From Leeuwenhoekiella polynyae (GTDB lineage Bacteria > Bacteroidota > Bacteroidia > Flavobacteriales > Flavobacteriaceae), in the NCBI RefSeq assembly GCF_004104075.1, contig NZ_QOVK01000012.1, forward strand, positions 1 to 64,000: a DNA stretch of 64,000 bases. Direction: 5' to 3'. The translations under genes were made by a program, and so were the position numbers. Shown one piece after another: positions 25,637 to 35,385 of the stretch. Each line of letters begins with the position of its first letter. Position 1 is the stretch's first letter. The notes below the pieces were generated by a model, which did not search any database, was not told the origin of the DNA, and worked only from the letters and a program-made list of their open reading frames with translations.

Positions 25637-27751
25637 TTAATAATTTTCGGTTTCCATCTGGTTTATAGCCTCATTAATGGTTTTTACGGGCAATTTACAA
25701 GCCCTTTCTTCACAAACATAGATATAGGTTTCTCCGGCTACAAAACGACTTTCAAAAAGTTCTTGATTTTGAGTTTTACTGCTTCCTACAAGAATTGTAT
25801 TAGGTAAATGCATTGTATTGAATTCTGAAAGTAGAGTAGGCGTATCTTTGCCGACAACAGCTATCTCATAATACGGATAGGTCATATTGAGTTGAAGCGT
25901 AAACCATTGGGAATAATTTCCGGGAAAAGATGTGACCTTTTCGTGAATCGCCGTCAGCATTTTTTTAGATTCATTTAAATAACCCTCATTATAATAAAAG
26001 TGACCAAGCTTGAGAAGGTTTTGTGCCATTATCGAGTTTGCCGAAGGTTGAACCCCATCATTCGTGGTAATGATCTTAGATATCAATTTTTCACCAGAAT
26101 TGAACTTATAAAACACAGATTTATTATCAGAAAATTTTTCTTTGGTCTGATTAAGAAATTTAGTGGCTTGATCCAGATATTTCAATTCAGTTGTTGCAGA
26201 ATATAAATCAAAAGATGCTTTAGTCATAAAAACATAGTCATCTAAAAAGCCATCAACGGGCTTGCTGTTTTTTTTATAGGAATGCATCAGATTTTGAGAG
26301 ATATAAGCATTCTTTAAAAGTGTGGTGTAAATTTTCTGAGCTTCGTTGAGGTATTTAGCATCACCCAGCGCTTCGTATGCATCTACCAGCCCGGAAATCA
26401 ATAATGCATTCCAGGATATAATGATCTTATCGTCTTTACGTGGCAGTTGTCTTTGATGACGCCGCTGCTGCAAGTTGGTCTTCCATTCTATTTTAAGATT
26501 GATCAATTCAGCTTCAGAGATATTTTGATTCGCACAGAATTTTGAATTCGTTTCGGTTGCAAACAAATGATAGCTTTCAGATTCTACCGCATTTGATTCA
26601 AAAATGTTATAATAAGCTTTAAATAGCTCAAATCGATCTGTTATTATAGCTTCTAATTCTTCAAGCTTCCATAAATAATAAGTACCTTCTTCACCATTTA
26701 CATCCGCATCTAATGCAGCTATATAAGCGCCGCTTTTTGATTTAAAAACGCTATTTAAAAATTGATAGGTCTCTTCAATACGCTCTTTATAAAGCGGCTT
26801 TTTGAATACCTTATAGGCATTAGCATACACACTTAAAAGTTGCGCATTATCATAAAGCATTTTCTCAAAATGCGGCAGTTGCCATTTTTCATCTACACTA
26901 TATCTAAAAAAACCACCATCTACGTGATCGTAAACTCCTCTTAAAGCAATATTATCTAGCGAAAGGTTTGTATATTCTTTTGCTTGCGCATCGTTACTTA
27001 ATGTTACATAGTCTAACAAAAAGTTGAGATTAGCCGGAAGCATAAATTTTTGCTGTCCTTTTAAACCACCATACTTCAAGTCCCAATTTTCTTTTAAAGT
27101 ATTAATAGTTTCATTCAGTAATTTTTTTGAAAAAAAAACAGTTTCCTTTTTGATACCAAAATCATTTTTTTCCTGGATACCAGCAGCCAGCCGACTTGCA
27201 AATTCAGTAGCTTTTTCTGGTTGTTCTTTATAGGTTTTAGAAAGAGCGTTCAAGAGTTTAATCCAGTCTGCTTTTGTGTGGTAAGTACCGCCATAAAGAG
27301 GCTTTCCGTCAGGTAAAACGATTATATTAAGGGGCCAGCCTCCACTACCTTGTATAAGTTGCACTGCCGTCATATAAACCTGATCTACATCAGGGCGCTC
27401 TTCACGATCAACTTTAATGTTTATAAAATTTTTATTCATTACCTGAGCAACATCTTCCTGCGAAAAAGTTTCTTCCTCCATAACATGACACCAGTGACAT
27501 GAAGAATAACCAATACTCACAATGACCAGTTTGTTTTTAGATTTAGCTTGCTCAAATGCGGCTTCACTCCATGGTTGCCAGTTTACGGGATTGTGCGCAT
27601 GCTGAAGCAAATAAGGACTAGTTTCATTTATAAGCACATTAGTATGCTCAAAATCAGAAGTTAGTTCTTGACTAAAAGAATCTACAGAAACTAACAAGAT
27701 GTAAACCCAAATTAACTGGGTAACAAAATATAAAGCTGATTGCTTATACAT
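25637..27751 (-). CDS. DUF255 thioredoxin-like protein (YyaL/SSP411 family), exported
   Basis: 704 residues. A signal peptide (1-28) is followed by the DUF255 thioredoxin-fold part (about 38-190): [24 protein letters not shown] at 85-88, [21 protein letters not shown] six-hairpin (alpha/alpha)6 barrel domain follows (about 200-610). Mammalian SPATA20 and bacterial YyaL belong here; the activity is not established. Most homologues are cytosolic, so the signal peptide suggests a periplasmic variant. The exported unknown begins two bases downstream. Confidence 0.9.
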   Translation of the reverse strand: MYKQSALYFVTQLIWVYILLVSVDSFSQELTSDFEHTNVLINETSPYLLQHAHNPVNWQPWSEAAFEQAKSKNKLVIVSIGYSSCHWCHVMEEETFSQEDVAQVMNKNFINIKVDREERPDVDQVYMTAVQLIQGSGGWPLNIIVLPDGKPLYGGTYHTKADWIKLLNALSKTYKEQPEKATEFASRLAAGIQEKNDFGIKKETVFFSKKLLNETINTLKENWDLKYGGLKGQQKFMLPANLNFLLDYVTLSNDAQAKEYTNLSLDNIALRGVYDHVDGGFFRYSVDEKWQLPHFEKMLYDNAQLLSVYANAYKVFKKPLYKERIEETYQFLNSVFKSKSGAYIAALDADVNGEEGTYYLWKLEELEAIITDRFELFKAYYNIFESNAVESESYHLFATETNSKFCANQNISEAELINLKIEWKTNLQQRRHQRQLPRKDDKIIISWNALLISGLVDAYEALGDAKYLNEAQKIYTTLLKNAYISQNLMHSYKKNSKPVDGFLDDYVFMTKASFDLYSATTELKYLDQATKFLNQTKEKFSDNKSVFYKFNSGEKLISKIITTNDGVQPSANSIMAQNLLKLGHFYYNEGYLNESKKMLTAIHEKVTSFPGNYSQWFTLQLNMTYPYYEIAVVGKDTPTLLSEFNTMHLPNTILVGSSKTQNQELFESRFVAGETYIYVCEERACKLPVKTINEAINQMETENY

Positions 27752-28036
27752 AAGTATTTAGAATATTTTCAAAATTTCAATATTAAATCTCAATCTACAA
27801 ACAAAATGTTTTCTTTTAATTCTGAAATACAACACATACATTCAAAACTACCGATTTATTCAAATATTTATGAATTCATATTAATTTCCTTAAGAGACAT
27901 TTAGTACTGTTTTCAACCGAAACATTTGTTTAAGTAATAACTTGTAATTGATAGTTTTTTCTTCTGAAATGCGATGTATTGCATATCTATTTTGAAGCAG
28001 TTCAATTAACTATCTTAAAACTACAATCTATTGCTT

Positions 28037-28837
28037 ATGGAAAAGCTCAACAAAAACGCATCTCACGAAAATGAAAAATTAACAGAAGATGAAGAACAGA
28101 TTTTAAATCAGCTAGGACTTTTTGGGGATTCAAGAAGACGATTTCTAGGTAAAGTTTCTGCTGCAGGAGTCAGCGTTATGGCTTCATCTTATTTTACTTC
28201 AGAATTATTCGGAAACACTACAAATGCAGATTTGCCTAAAGCATTAAATGCTTTTTTAAACGAAGTCGAAGTAAATCTTCACGTTAATAACAAAGTAGAA
28301 CCCCTTACTCTAGATTCCAGAACATCATTACTAGATGCACTACGCGAACACTTAAATTTAACAGGAACAAAAAAGGGATGTGACCACGGTCAATGTGGAG
28401 CTTGTACTGTGATGATAGACGGTAAGCGTAAGCTTTCTTGCTTAACTCTCGCAGCTACTTGTAAAGACAAAGAGATCACTACTGTTGAAGGTCTTACAGA
28501 TAATACTGAGTTGCACCCTATGCAACAAGCCTTCTTAAAACATGATGGTTTTCAATGTGGTTATTGTACGCCGGGACAGCTTTGTTCTTCTTTAGCTTTA
28601 TTAGAAGAAGCTAAGAATGGAGAGGCTAGTTATGTAACTAAAGATTTTACCAATGTCAAAAGCGATCTAGAACTTTCTGAGGAAGAAATCAGAGAGCGTA
28701 TATCTGGTAATATTTGCCGTTGTGGAGCTTATAATAATATCGTGCAGGCTATAAAAGAAGTACAATCTGGTGTTGAAGAAAAACCAAAATGGAAGTTTGC
28801 TACTACAGAGCAAATGAATGAGGCGAGCAATTCTTAA
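28037..28837 (+). CDS. paoA: Aldehyde oxidoreductase 2Fe-2S subunit, Tat exported
   Basis: 266 residues from ATG 28037 (a TTG at 28031 adds two residues). A soluble N-terminal region of about 31 residues precedes a Tat motif SRRRFLG (32-38) and hydrophobic stretch. Then comes the plant-type 2Fe-2S cluster (KKGCDHGQCGACTV...LSC) and the second cluster domain (CGYCTPGQ ... CRCGAYNN). This matches the small subunit of periplasmic xanthine-oxidase-family aldehyde oxidoreductases such as PaoABC, which oxidise aldehydes to acids. Genes paoB and paoC follow directly. Confidence 0.93.
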   Translation: MEKLNKNASHENEKLTEDEEQILNQLGLFGDSRRRFLGKVSAAGVSVMASSYFTSELFGNTTNADLPKALNAFLNEVEVNLHVNNKVEPLTLDSRTSLLDALREHLNLTGTKKGCDHGQCGACTVMIDGKRKLSCLTLAATCKDKEITTVEGLTDNTELHPMQQAFLKHDGFQCGYCTPGQLCSSLALLEEAKNGEASYVTKDFTNVKSDLELSEEEIRERISGNICRCGAYNNIVQAIKEVQSGVEEKPKWKFATTEQMNEASNS

Positions 28838-28903
28838 ATCTATTTTTCTTCATCCTGATTAATGTCTCTTGAGTTTTCAAAAGACAGATCAAAAAAACAA
28901 ATT

Positions 28904-29896
28904 ATGAGACCATTTACATATACTCAACCGGAAACAATAGAAGAGGCTTTGACTGCTTCTGTAACTAATACTGATTCAAAATATCTGGGAGGCGGAACTA
29001 ACCTTGTTGATTTGATGAAAGAAGATGTTGAAAGACCTTCACAAATCATTGAAGTGGCAGATCTGGATTTTAATACAATAACATCTAACGAGACTGGTGG
29101 TATTACACTAGGCGCGATGCTTAGTAATTCAGAAACCGCAAATCATCCTGATATTAGAAAAAACTATCCGCTGCTGTCTATGGCCATGTTATCTGCTGCT
29201 ACGGCGCAGATTCGTAATATGGCAACAAACGGCGGTAATTTATTACAACGCACGCGTTGCCCTTACTTTTTTGAAGTATCAATGCCGTGTAACAAGCGAG
29301 AGCCGGGCAGTGGTTGTGGTGCATTAGAAGGGGCTAATTCAAAACATGCCATTTTTGGATGGAGCGAAAGCTGTGTAGCGACTCACCCTTCAGATATGTG
29401 TGTGGCCCTGGCAGCATTAGAAGCTACAGTAACCCTCCAAAAACCAGGAGGAACCTCCCGAACTATTGAGTTTACAGATTTCCATAGATTACCGGGAGAT
29501 CAGCCTGAAAAAGATAATACGATACTTCCGGGCGAAATTATCACTGCAATAGATTTACCAAACCCCAAATTTCAAACCAACTACCATTATCTTAAGATAA
29601 GAGAACGCAGCAGTTATGCTTTTGCTTTGATCTCTGTTGCAGCCGGACTTCAAATTTCCGGAGGAAAAATCACAAATATTGGTCTTGCTATGGGTGGGGT
29701 TGCTCACAAACCTTGGAAACTTATTAAAGCTGAAGCGTTCTTAACCGGAAAAATGCCAACAAAGGCCAATTTTGAACAGGCGGCTGAACTCGCTCTAAAG
29801 GGTGCAAAAACCCTTTCAGAGAATGAGTATAAGGTTATAATGGGTATAAAAGCGATTGTGAGGGCATTGGAGCAAGCACTTGCAAAAACGGCTTAG
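28904..29896 (+). CDS. paoB: Aldehyde oxidoreductase FAD-binding subunit with extra Fe-S site
   Basis: 330 residues from ATG 28904, chosen because MRPFTYTQP is the usual family start and an A-rich leader precedes it; an in-frame ATG at 28862 would add 14 residues. It has the FAD-binding pattern YLGGGTNLVDLMKEDVE and the ATNGGNLLQRTRCPYF segment. Cys residues in RCPYF, MPCNKREPGSGC and SESC form the extra 4Fe-4S-type site known in E. coli PaoB. It moves electrons from the molybdenum subunit via FAD. The C-terminus has the CO dehydrogenase flavoprotein fold. Confidence 0.92.
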   Translation: MRPFTYTQPETIEEALTASVTNTDSKYLGGGTNLVDLMKEDVERPSQIIEVADLDFNTITSNETGGITLGAMLSNSETANHPDIRKNYPLLSMAMLSAATAQIRNMATNGGNLLQRTRCPYFFEVSMPCNKREPGSGCGALEGANSKHAIFGWSESCVATHPSDMCVALAALEATVTLQKPGGTSRTIEFTDFHRLPGDQPEKDNTILPGEIITAIDLPNPKFQTNYHYLKIRERSSYAFALISVAAGLQISGGKITNIGLAMGGVAHKPWKLIKAEAFLTGKMPTKANFEQAAELALKGAKTLSENEYKVIMGIKAIVRALEQALAKTA

Positions 29897-29923
29897 TTGT
29901 AAATCACCACAAAATTTAAATAA

Positions 29924-32092
29924 ATGAATACAGATATATCAATAGGAACCGGAAACCCAATAGACCGTGTAGAAGGTCGGCTTAAGGTGATGGGCCTAGC
30001 CAAATACGCTTCAGAGTTTAATGTGAAGAATTTGGCTTATGCACAAGGAATCAACAGTACAATAGCTAAAGGAACAATCACAGCAATAGATACCAGCGAA
30101 GCCGAAAAACAAAAAGGAGTTATTAAAGTACTTACTTATAAGAATGCAGATAAACTGAAGCAATATGATGAAGAATTACCTGCCATTTCAACCTCAAGCA
30201 TTCAGCCGGTATTGCAAAGCGCTGATGTGTATTATTACGGAGAATATGTAGGTCTCGTTATTGCAGAAACTTTTGAGCAGGCTCAATATGCCGCAAGTTT
30301 AGTAAAATATACATACAGCGAAGAGAAGCCCGATATAGATTTTGACAGTTCTCGAGCTAAAGCTTACAGACCCACAGAAAAATCCGACTATTCCAGAGGT
30401 GATGTATCGCAGGGATTGGCAGAAGCAGATGTCACACTAGAACAGATATATAATACTCCGATTGAGCATCATCATCCGATGGAGCTTCACGCGATTATTG
30501 CTTCGTGGAATAATGGAAATGTAGAGGCTTATGCAAGTCAGCAAATAATTGACGATGCAACCCTAACTATCGCAGATACTTTTCAGATCGAAAAGAAAAA
30601 TGTACGTGTAATAGCACCTTTTGTAGGTGGGGGTTTTGGGTCAAAACTTCACGCAAAACAACATGTTATTTTGGGAGTCATGGCCTCTAAGCAAATAGGC
30701 AGACCGGTACAAATGACCGTTACACGAAATCAAATGTTTACCAATACCAACCTGAGACAGCGTAACGAACAAAAAATGCAAGTGGGAGCTAAGTCAGACG
30801 GGAGCTTAACGGCTTTATCACACGATACTTTATCACATACTTCAACATATGAGGAGTTTCAAGAATCTTGTGGTACGGTTACAAAGATGTTATATAAAAC
30901 ACCAAATAATAAAGTAACACACCGTTTGATGCCTATGAATTTACAAACTCCGTTTGCTATGCGCGCGCCAGGAGAAGCAACCGGGAGTTTTGCATTAGAA
31001 TCTGCTATGGATGAAATGGCATGGAAACTAAAAATGGATCCTGTAGATTTTAGGGTTAAAAACGATACACAAGTTGACCCCAGCAGTGATAAACCTTTTT
31101 CTTCAAGATTGCTCAATGAATGTCTTAAGATAGGAGCTAAAGAATTTGGGTGGGAAGAAAGACCACAAAAACCAGGAACTAAAGAAGAAGGAAACTGGCT
31201 TGTGGGTTATGGTGTAAGTGGAGCTTCAAGGCGTGCTCCTTATCAGAAGACTTCGGCTAAAATTATTTTAGAACTTAAGGATAGTGAGGTGTTTGCAACC
31301 ATTCAAATGGATGCAACTGATATAGGTACAGGAAGTTATACCATTATCGCACAGACTGCTTCAGAGTATTTAAATATTCCTGTAGCGCAGGTTGATGTAG
31401 AACTAGGCGATTCAGATTTTCCTAAAACTCCGGGTTCCGGCGGTTCTTGGGGTGCTGCTTCTTTTTCAAACGGAGCACGGGCAGCTTGTGAAAATGCTAT
31501 TGCTTCTTTAGAAGAAAAATCCGGGTTAAAACTTGCTGATGCCGGTCTCGCTAAACTGATGCGATCCGGAAACCTCAATTCTTTTGAGGCTGAAGGAACG
31601 GCAGAACCTGATGAAGAGTTTAAGAAGCATTCAGTATTTTCTTTTGGAGCCAATTTTACCGAAGTTTGGGTGGATAAAGACACCGGAGTATTTAGAATTA
31701 AAAGAATGCTCAATGTAGCTTCCTGCGGAAAAATTCTAAATCCTAAGACGGCTTTCGGTCAGATAATTGGTGGTTGTGTGATGGGGGCCGGTATGGTAAT
31801 AGCAGAACAAACAAAAGTTGAACCTAATTACGGTAACTTCATCACCCGTTCTTTTGCAGATTATCATGTACCGGTAAATCTGGATATGGCAAATATTGAT
31901 GTGATCTTTTTACCGGAAGAAGATAAGATCGCAAATAAAATGGGAATTAAAGGTGTTGGTGAACTCGGTATTACCAGTGTAGCAGCTTCTATTGCCAATG
32001 CGATATTCAACGCCACCGGTAAGCGCATGCGTGATTTACCAATCACTCCAGAAAAATTAATACTAGCAGAAAAAGAACCCGGAGTTGCTTAA
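29924..32092 (+). CDS. paoC: Aldehyde oxidoreductase molybdenum-binding subunit
   Basis: 722 residues, typical for the family. Motifs: N-terminal GTGNPIDRVEGRLKVMGLAKYA, the molybdopterin-dinucleotide segment FVGGGFGSKLHAKQ, MRAPGEATGSFALESAMDE, PGSGGSWGAASFSNGA, and the catalytic Glu in KGVGELGITSVAAS near the C-terminus. It carries the Mo cofactor that hydroxylates the aldehyde. It has no signal peptide of its own and would be carried out by the Tat signal of the 2Fe-2S subunit. A hairpin after the stop is shared with the convergent xdhC-type gene. Confidence 0.95.
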   Translation: MNTDISIGTGNPIDRVEGRLKVMGLAKYASEFNVKNLAYAQGINSTIAKGTITAIDTSEAEKQKGVIKVLTYKNADKLKQYDEELPAISTSSIQPVLQSADVYYYGEYVGLVIAETFEQAQYAASLVKYTYSEEKPDIDFDSSRAKAYRPTEKSDYSRGDVSQGLAEADVTLEQIYNTPIEHHHPMELHAIIASWNNGNVEAYASQQIIDDATLTIADTFQIEKKNVRVIAPFVGGGFGSKLHAKQHVILGVMASKQIGRPVQMTVTRNQMFTNTNLRQRNEQKMQVGAKSDGSLTALSHDTLSHTSTYEEFQESCGTVTKMLYKTPNNKVTHRLMPMNLQTPFAMRAPGEATGSFALESAMDEMAWKLKMDPVDFRVKNDTQVDPSSDKPFSSRLLNECLKIGAKEFGWEERPQKPGTKEEGNWLVGYGVSGASRRAPYQKTSAKIILELKDSEVFATIQMDATDIGTGSYTIIAQTASEYLNIPVAQVDVELGDSDFPKTPGSGGSWGAASFSNGARAACENAIASLEEKSGLKLADAGLAKLMRSGNLNSFEAEGTAEPDEEFKKHSVFSFGANFTEVWVDKDTGVFRIKRMLNVASCGKILNPKTAFGQIIGGCVMGAGMVIAEQTKVEPNYGNFITRSFADYHVPVNLDMANIDVIFLPEEDKIANKMGIKGVGELGITSVAASIANAIFNATGKRMRDLPITPEKLILAEKEPGVA

Positions 32093-32110
32093 ACCGTCAC
32101 TTCTGATATT

Positions 32111-32149
32111 AAAAAAGGCTTTAACTAATTTAGTTAAAGCCTTCTATTT
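32111..32149. terminator. Bidirectional terminator overlapping a stop codon
   Basis: GGCTTTAACTAA pairs with TTAGTTAAAGCC, preceded by six A. The right arm contains the stop codon of the minus-strand XdhC-type gene (32134-32136), so the hairpin is part coding, part terminator for both converging units. Confidence 0.8.
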
Positions 32150-33174
32150 TGAGAAGTAGCTTGTTTACTTTTATCCCGTAGCGATTGTACTTCGCGTTTT
32201 CTTTTGAGGGCTAAAATTTCAGCAGTAACAGACAAAGCGATCTCTTGTGGAGTAATTGCTCCAATATCAATCCCTGCCGGTCCGTAAATAGTATCTAAGT
32301 TTTCTTCAAATAGTTCGGGTTTATAGTCAATAAGTTCGTTGAATAATTTTTCACGCCTTTTTGAACTTCCTAAAACACCGACATAATTAGGTTTTTTATT
32401 AATTATATTTACTAAAAAGTTGAGGTCTGTCGCATAGTTATGGTTCATAAGTACCACGGCAGATTCTTCATCAATGGTAAGCGCAGCGGCTTCCTGAGGC
32501 GTTAAATGTAGCACTTGATAAACTCCCGGAAAGTTAGCTTCGGTTTTAGGATCTTTTGGAGACGCAATTACCGTGACTTGCCAGCCCAATTGTGATGCGG
32601 TAATCCCTAACTGAACCGCATCATGTTCAGATCCAAACAAAAACAGCTGAAACAAAGGAGGCAACTTTTGTTTATAAACCAGACTACTTTCTGTATGGAA
32701 TAGCTCAGCAGAAATAGAAGATAAATTGAGTTTCTCGGCATTACTTAAAATAACCTGAGTTCCCAAAGTGTAGGAGACATCATCTAGTGATCTTTTGTAA
32801 AACGATTCTAGTTTGAAGTAAGTTCGGTTTTTAAATTCTTTATTTATTTCTTCAAAAAGCGTTTCAGTAATAACTACAGGTTCAATTAAAATATAAATCA
32901 CACCTTCGCAGCCCAAACGATATCTACCATCATAGGTCATCATTTTGGCTTTTCCGGTTTCAAAAACTTCTTCAGCCTGAAACAATACTTCTTTTTCAAC
33001 ACAGCCACCACTAACAGCACCAGTTATGACACCACTTTCAGAAATAAGCATACGCACACCTGGTTTTCGGTATGAAGAGCCATCTAAATCAACCACGCTT
33101 GCCATCACGCATTTTTGATGGTCTTTATGGTAAGTGAAAGCTGTATTGATGAGTTCTTTAAATTCGTGTGTCAT
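32134..33174 (-). CDS. XdhC/CoxI family Mo-cofactor maturation protein
   Basis: 346 residues. The N-terminal XdhC_CoxI domain shows VVDLDGSSYRKPGVRMLI and VSGGCVEKEVL. The C-terminal Rossmann-like XdhC_C domain (about 180-310) has LFLFGSEHDAVQLG, NHNYATDLNFL and GVLGSSKRREKLF, ending IDIGAITPQEIALSVTAEI. This family (XdhC, PaoD) binds and sulfurates the Mo cofactor for insertion into the partner enzyme. Its location facing paoABC points to that enzyme as client. It is on the opposite strand and so separately regulated. Confidence 0.9.
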   Translation of the reverse strand: MTHEFKELINTAFTYHKDHQKCVMASVVDLDGSSYRKPGVRMLISESGVITGAVSGGCVEKEVLFQAEEVFETGKAKMMTYDGRYRLGCEGVIYILIEPVVITETLFEEINKEFKNRTYFKLESFYKRSLDDVSYTLGTQVILSNAEKLNLSSISAELFHTESSLVYKQKLPPLFQLFLFGSEHDAVQLGITASQLGWQVTVIASPKDPKTEANFPGVYQVLHLTPQEAAALTIDEESAVVLMNHNYATDLNFLVNIINKKPNYVGVLGSSKRREKLFNELIDYKPELFEENLDTIYGPAGIDIGAITPQEIALSVTAEILALKRKREVQSLRDKSKQATSQNRRL

Positions 33175-33183
33175 TTGTAGTAT

Positions 33184-33203
33184 TTACTCGATAATCGAGA
33201 TTT
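33184..33203. repeat. Direct repeat, left unit
   Basis: TACTCGATAATCGAGATTTA recurs with one change at 33280-33299. The unit contains the palindrome TCGATAATCGA. The pair brackets the diverged multi-hairpin repeat. Confidence 0.75.
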
Positions 33204-33283
33204 AAATGCTCCGAGATTTGTCTCGTTCTAAAATGTATTGTTATGTTTAGTGCTTCGCGGGCTTACTCCCGAAATAGGTTACT
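33201..33283. repeat. Multi-hairpin dispersed repeat, diverged copy
   Basis: The order of blocks agrees with copy 2 (40769-40868): TTTAAATGCTCCGAG, a stem, TTCTAAAATGTATTG, then TGCTTCGCGGGCTTACTCCCGA and AGGTTACTC. The first stem is CGAGA (33212-33216) with TCTCG (33221-33225), where other copies have GAGGC/GCCTC; the second is CGGG/CCCG (33258-33271). The left TTGGCA arm is missing. Confidence 0.6.
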
Positions 33284-33299
33284 CAATAATCGAGATTTA
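33280..33299. repeat. Direct repeat, right unit
   Basis: TACTCAATAATCGAGATTTA matches 33184-33203 at 19 of 20 positions. Confidence 0.75.
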
Positions 33300-33544
33300 T
33301 ACACTTTTAGGTTTTCCTCTAATTTAAAACCTATTTCCTTTATAGCTTAAAACTTAAAGTAATTTAAATCTATTTTTTGCTTTCGCATGAGGTGTGTAGG
33401 GGTTTTTACAAGATTTTATGATTTTGAGAATTTTTAAAGTCCGTTCTAAATCAATAGAATTTACCTTTATTTTAATAGAATTGGCCGCGTTTATCAGTAA
33501 TTTTTCAGTTTAACGATATGAATACAAAATAAGCAAACTTATAA

Positions 33545-35383
33545 ATGATTGATTTTTCTGAGTACCCAGCAATTGAATCGTATGGATTGATAGGAAATTG
33601 TAGAACCTGTGCACTAATTCAAAAAGAAGGAGCGATTGAGTTTATGAGCTTTCCGGAGTTTGATTCACATTCCGTTTTTGGATCTATTTTAGATCGAAAT
33701 AAAGGAGGGTATTTTGTTACAAGACCTAAGGGGGATTTTACAAAATGTTTTCAGGAATATGTATTAGATACCAGTGTGTTGACTACGCGTTTTTTATCAG
33801 AAAATTATACTGTTGAGTTCACAGATTTTATGCCTATCGGAATTGGGAAAGAAGTTCCCAATCAACTGATAAGAAAGATTGAAGTTATCCGCGGAAGCGT
33901 AAATTTTGATCTCAATATCAGGGTGCAACTCAACTATGGTAAAATTTCAACCGAAACTCAACTATTAGATAAACATACCCTAAGTTTTACAAATAAAAAT
34001 TTTGACAAAGGACTCAAAGTTTCGGCCTCTGTGCCTTTAGAAAAGGGAGGAAGTACAAGAAACGAGTTTCAGTTAAATGAAGGGGAAGAGGCGTATTTTA
34101 TCATTGAAAGCGATGCTGAAGAAGAAAACTATACGTATGATAGTCAATTCAGACAAACTATAGCAAATAAGCTTGATGAAACGCTGCAATTCTGGCAAAA
34201 CTGGATTAAAACCTGTACTTATAAAGGAGATTTTGCGCAGCATATGAAGCGTTCAGCAATCACCTTAAAACTGTTCACAAGTTTTAAATATGGTGCAACT
34301 ATTGCTGCACCCACATATTCTTTACCTGAAACTCTAGGTGGCGATAAGAATTGGGATTATCGTTATGTATGGATTAGAGATGCTGCATTTACCATGTATG
34401 CTTTTATGAGATTAGGATTTATAAATGAGGCGTCAGATTTTATGAAGTGGGTTTATGAGCGTATAGATGCAGATATAAATGGTGATGTAGAATTACAGAT
34501 TATGTACCGCATAGATGGTGGGCGCGACTTGGATGAAGAAGAATTAGATCTTGATGGTTATAAAGGCTCAAAACCTGTACGTATCGGAAATGCGGCAACT
34601 GGCCAGCTGCAGTTAGATGTTTTTGGTGAATTAATGGATACGATTTATTTGTTTGACAAATACGGTCAGCAGGTGATGTATTCATTCTGGAAAAACGTTG
34701 AAAAACTTATTGATTTTGTTTGTGAAAACTGGGAGTCGCCAGATCATGGTATTTGGGAAGTACGAGAAGTAAAAAGGCATTACTTATATTCAAGATTGAT
34801 GTGCTGGGTTGCTCTTGACCGCGCTATTCGATTGGTTAGAAAGCGTTCATTACCCACAGACGTTACCAAATGGATAGAAAACCGAAATCTTATTTTTAAG
34901 GATATTTATGATAATTTTTGGGATGAAAAACTACAAAGTTATGTTCATTTTAAAGGTGCTAAAACCGTAGATTCTTCATTGCTGATGATGCCGTTAATGA
35001 AGTTTATAAGCCCGTATGACGAGCGCTGGTTAAAGACCCGCAAGGTAATTGAAGATCAGCTCATCATTGATGAGGTTTTGGTGTACCGAAACCTTCACGA
35101 TAGCATCCCAATAAAAAGTGAAGATCGTGAAGGCGCTTTCACCATTGGTTCTTTCTGGTATCTCGAGTGCTTATCGCGTGGTGGAGAAGTAGAGAAAGCT
35201 TCCAGATACTTTCAGAAATTAATGAGTTATGGTAATCACTTGGACCTATTTTCAGAAGAATTAAGTCCATCAGGAGCCCAGTTGGGTAATTTTCCACAGG
35301 GATTTTCTCACCTGGGATTGATTAGTACGTTGTTTTCTATAGATCGTCAAAAAGGCTCCAATACCTTTGTATTGAAAGACTGA
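33545..35383 (+). CDS. Glycoside hydrolase family 15 protein (glucoamylase/trehalase type)
   Basis: 612 residues, no signal peptide, so cytosolic. An N-terminal beta domain (about 1-210: IESYGLIGNCRTCALI, FPEFDSHSVFGSILD) is followed by an (alpha/alpha)6 barrel. GH15 landmarks are PETLGGDKNWDYRYVWIRDA, the general acid Glu405 in GIWEVREVKRHYLYS, and the second Glu pair 571-572 in FSEELSPSG with GNFPQGFSHLGL. It acts on alpha-glucans, or possibly trehalose as in several bacterial members of this architecture. No otsA/otsB or glycogen gene is nearby to decide between them. Confidence 0.9.
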   Translation: MIDFSEYPAIESYGLIGNCRTCALIQKEGAIEFMSFPEFDSHSVFGSILDRNKGGYFVTRPKGDFTKCFQEYVLDTSVLTTRFLSENYTVEFTDFMPIGIGKEVPNQLIRKIEVIRGSVNFDLNIRVQLNYGKISTETQLLDKHTLSFTNKNFDKGLKVSASVPLEKGGSTRNEFQLNEGEEAYFIIESDAEEENYTYDSQFRQTIANKLDETLQFWQNWIKTCTYKGDFAQHMKRSAITLKLFTSFKYGATIAAPTYSLPETLGGDKNWDYRYVWIRDAAFTMYAFMRLGFINEASDFMKWVYERIDADINGDVELQIMYRIDGGRDLDEEELDLDGYKGSKPVRIGNAATGQLQLDVFGELMDTIYLFDKYGQQVMYSFWKNVEKLIDFVCENWESPDHGIWEVREVKRHYLYSRLMCWVALDRAIRLVRKRSLPTDVTKWIENRNLIFKDIYDNFWDEKLQSYVHFKGAKTVDSSLLMMPLMKFISPYDERWLKTRKVIEDQLIIDEVLVYRNLHDSIPIKSEDREGAFTIGSFWYLECLSRGGEVEKASRYFQKLMSYGNHLDLFSEELSPSGAQLGNFPQGFSHLGLISTLFSIDRQKGSNTFVLKD

Positions 35384-35385
35384 CC

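Larger units (their letters stand above)
33175..33544. other. Intergenic region with repeats upstream of GH15
   Basis: This 370-bp gap holds no credible gene. It contains the diverged copy of the multi-hairpin repeat (33201-33283), two flanking 20-bp direct repeats, an inverted repeat TAGGTTTT/AAAACCTA (33309-33334), and the two divergent start regions for the XdhC-type and GH15 genes. No clear TAnnTTTG box was found. Confidence 0.7.

Noticed and set aside
33184-33299. CRISPR-like repeats
   Set aside because: Only two 20-bp units about 76 bp apart, and the sequence between belongs to another repeat family; no cas genes.
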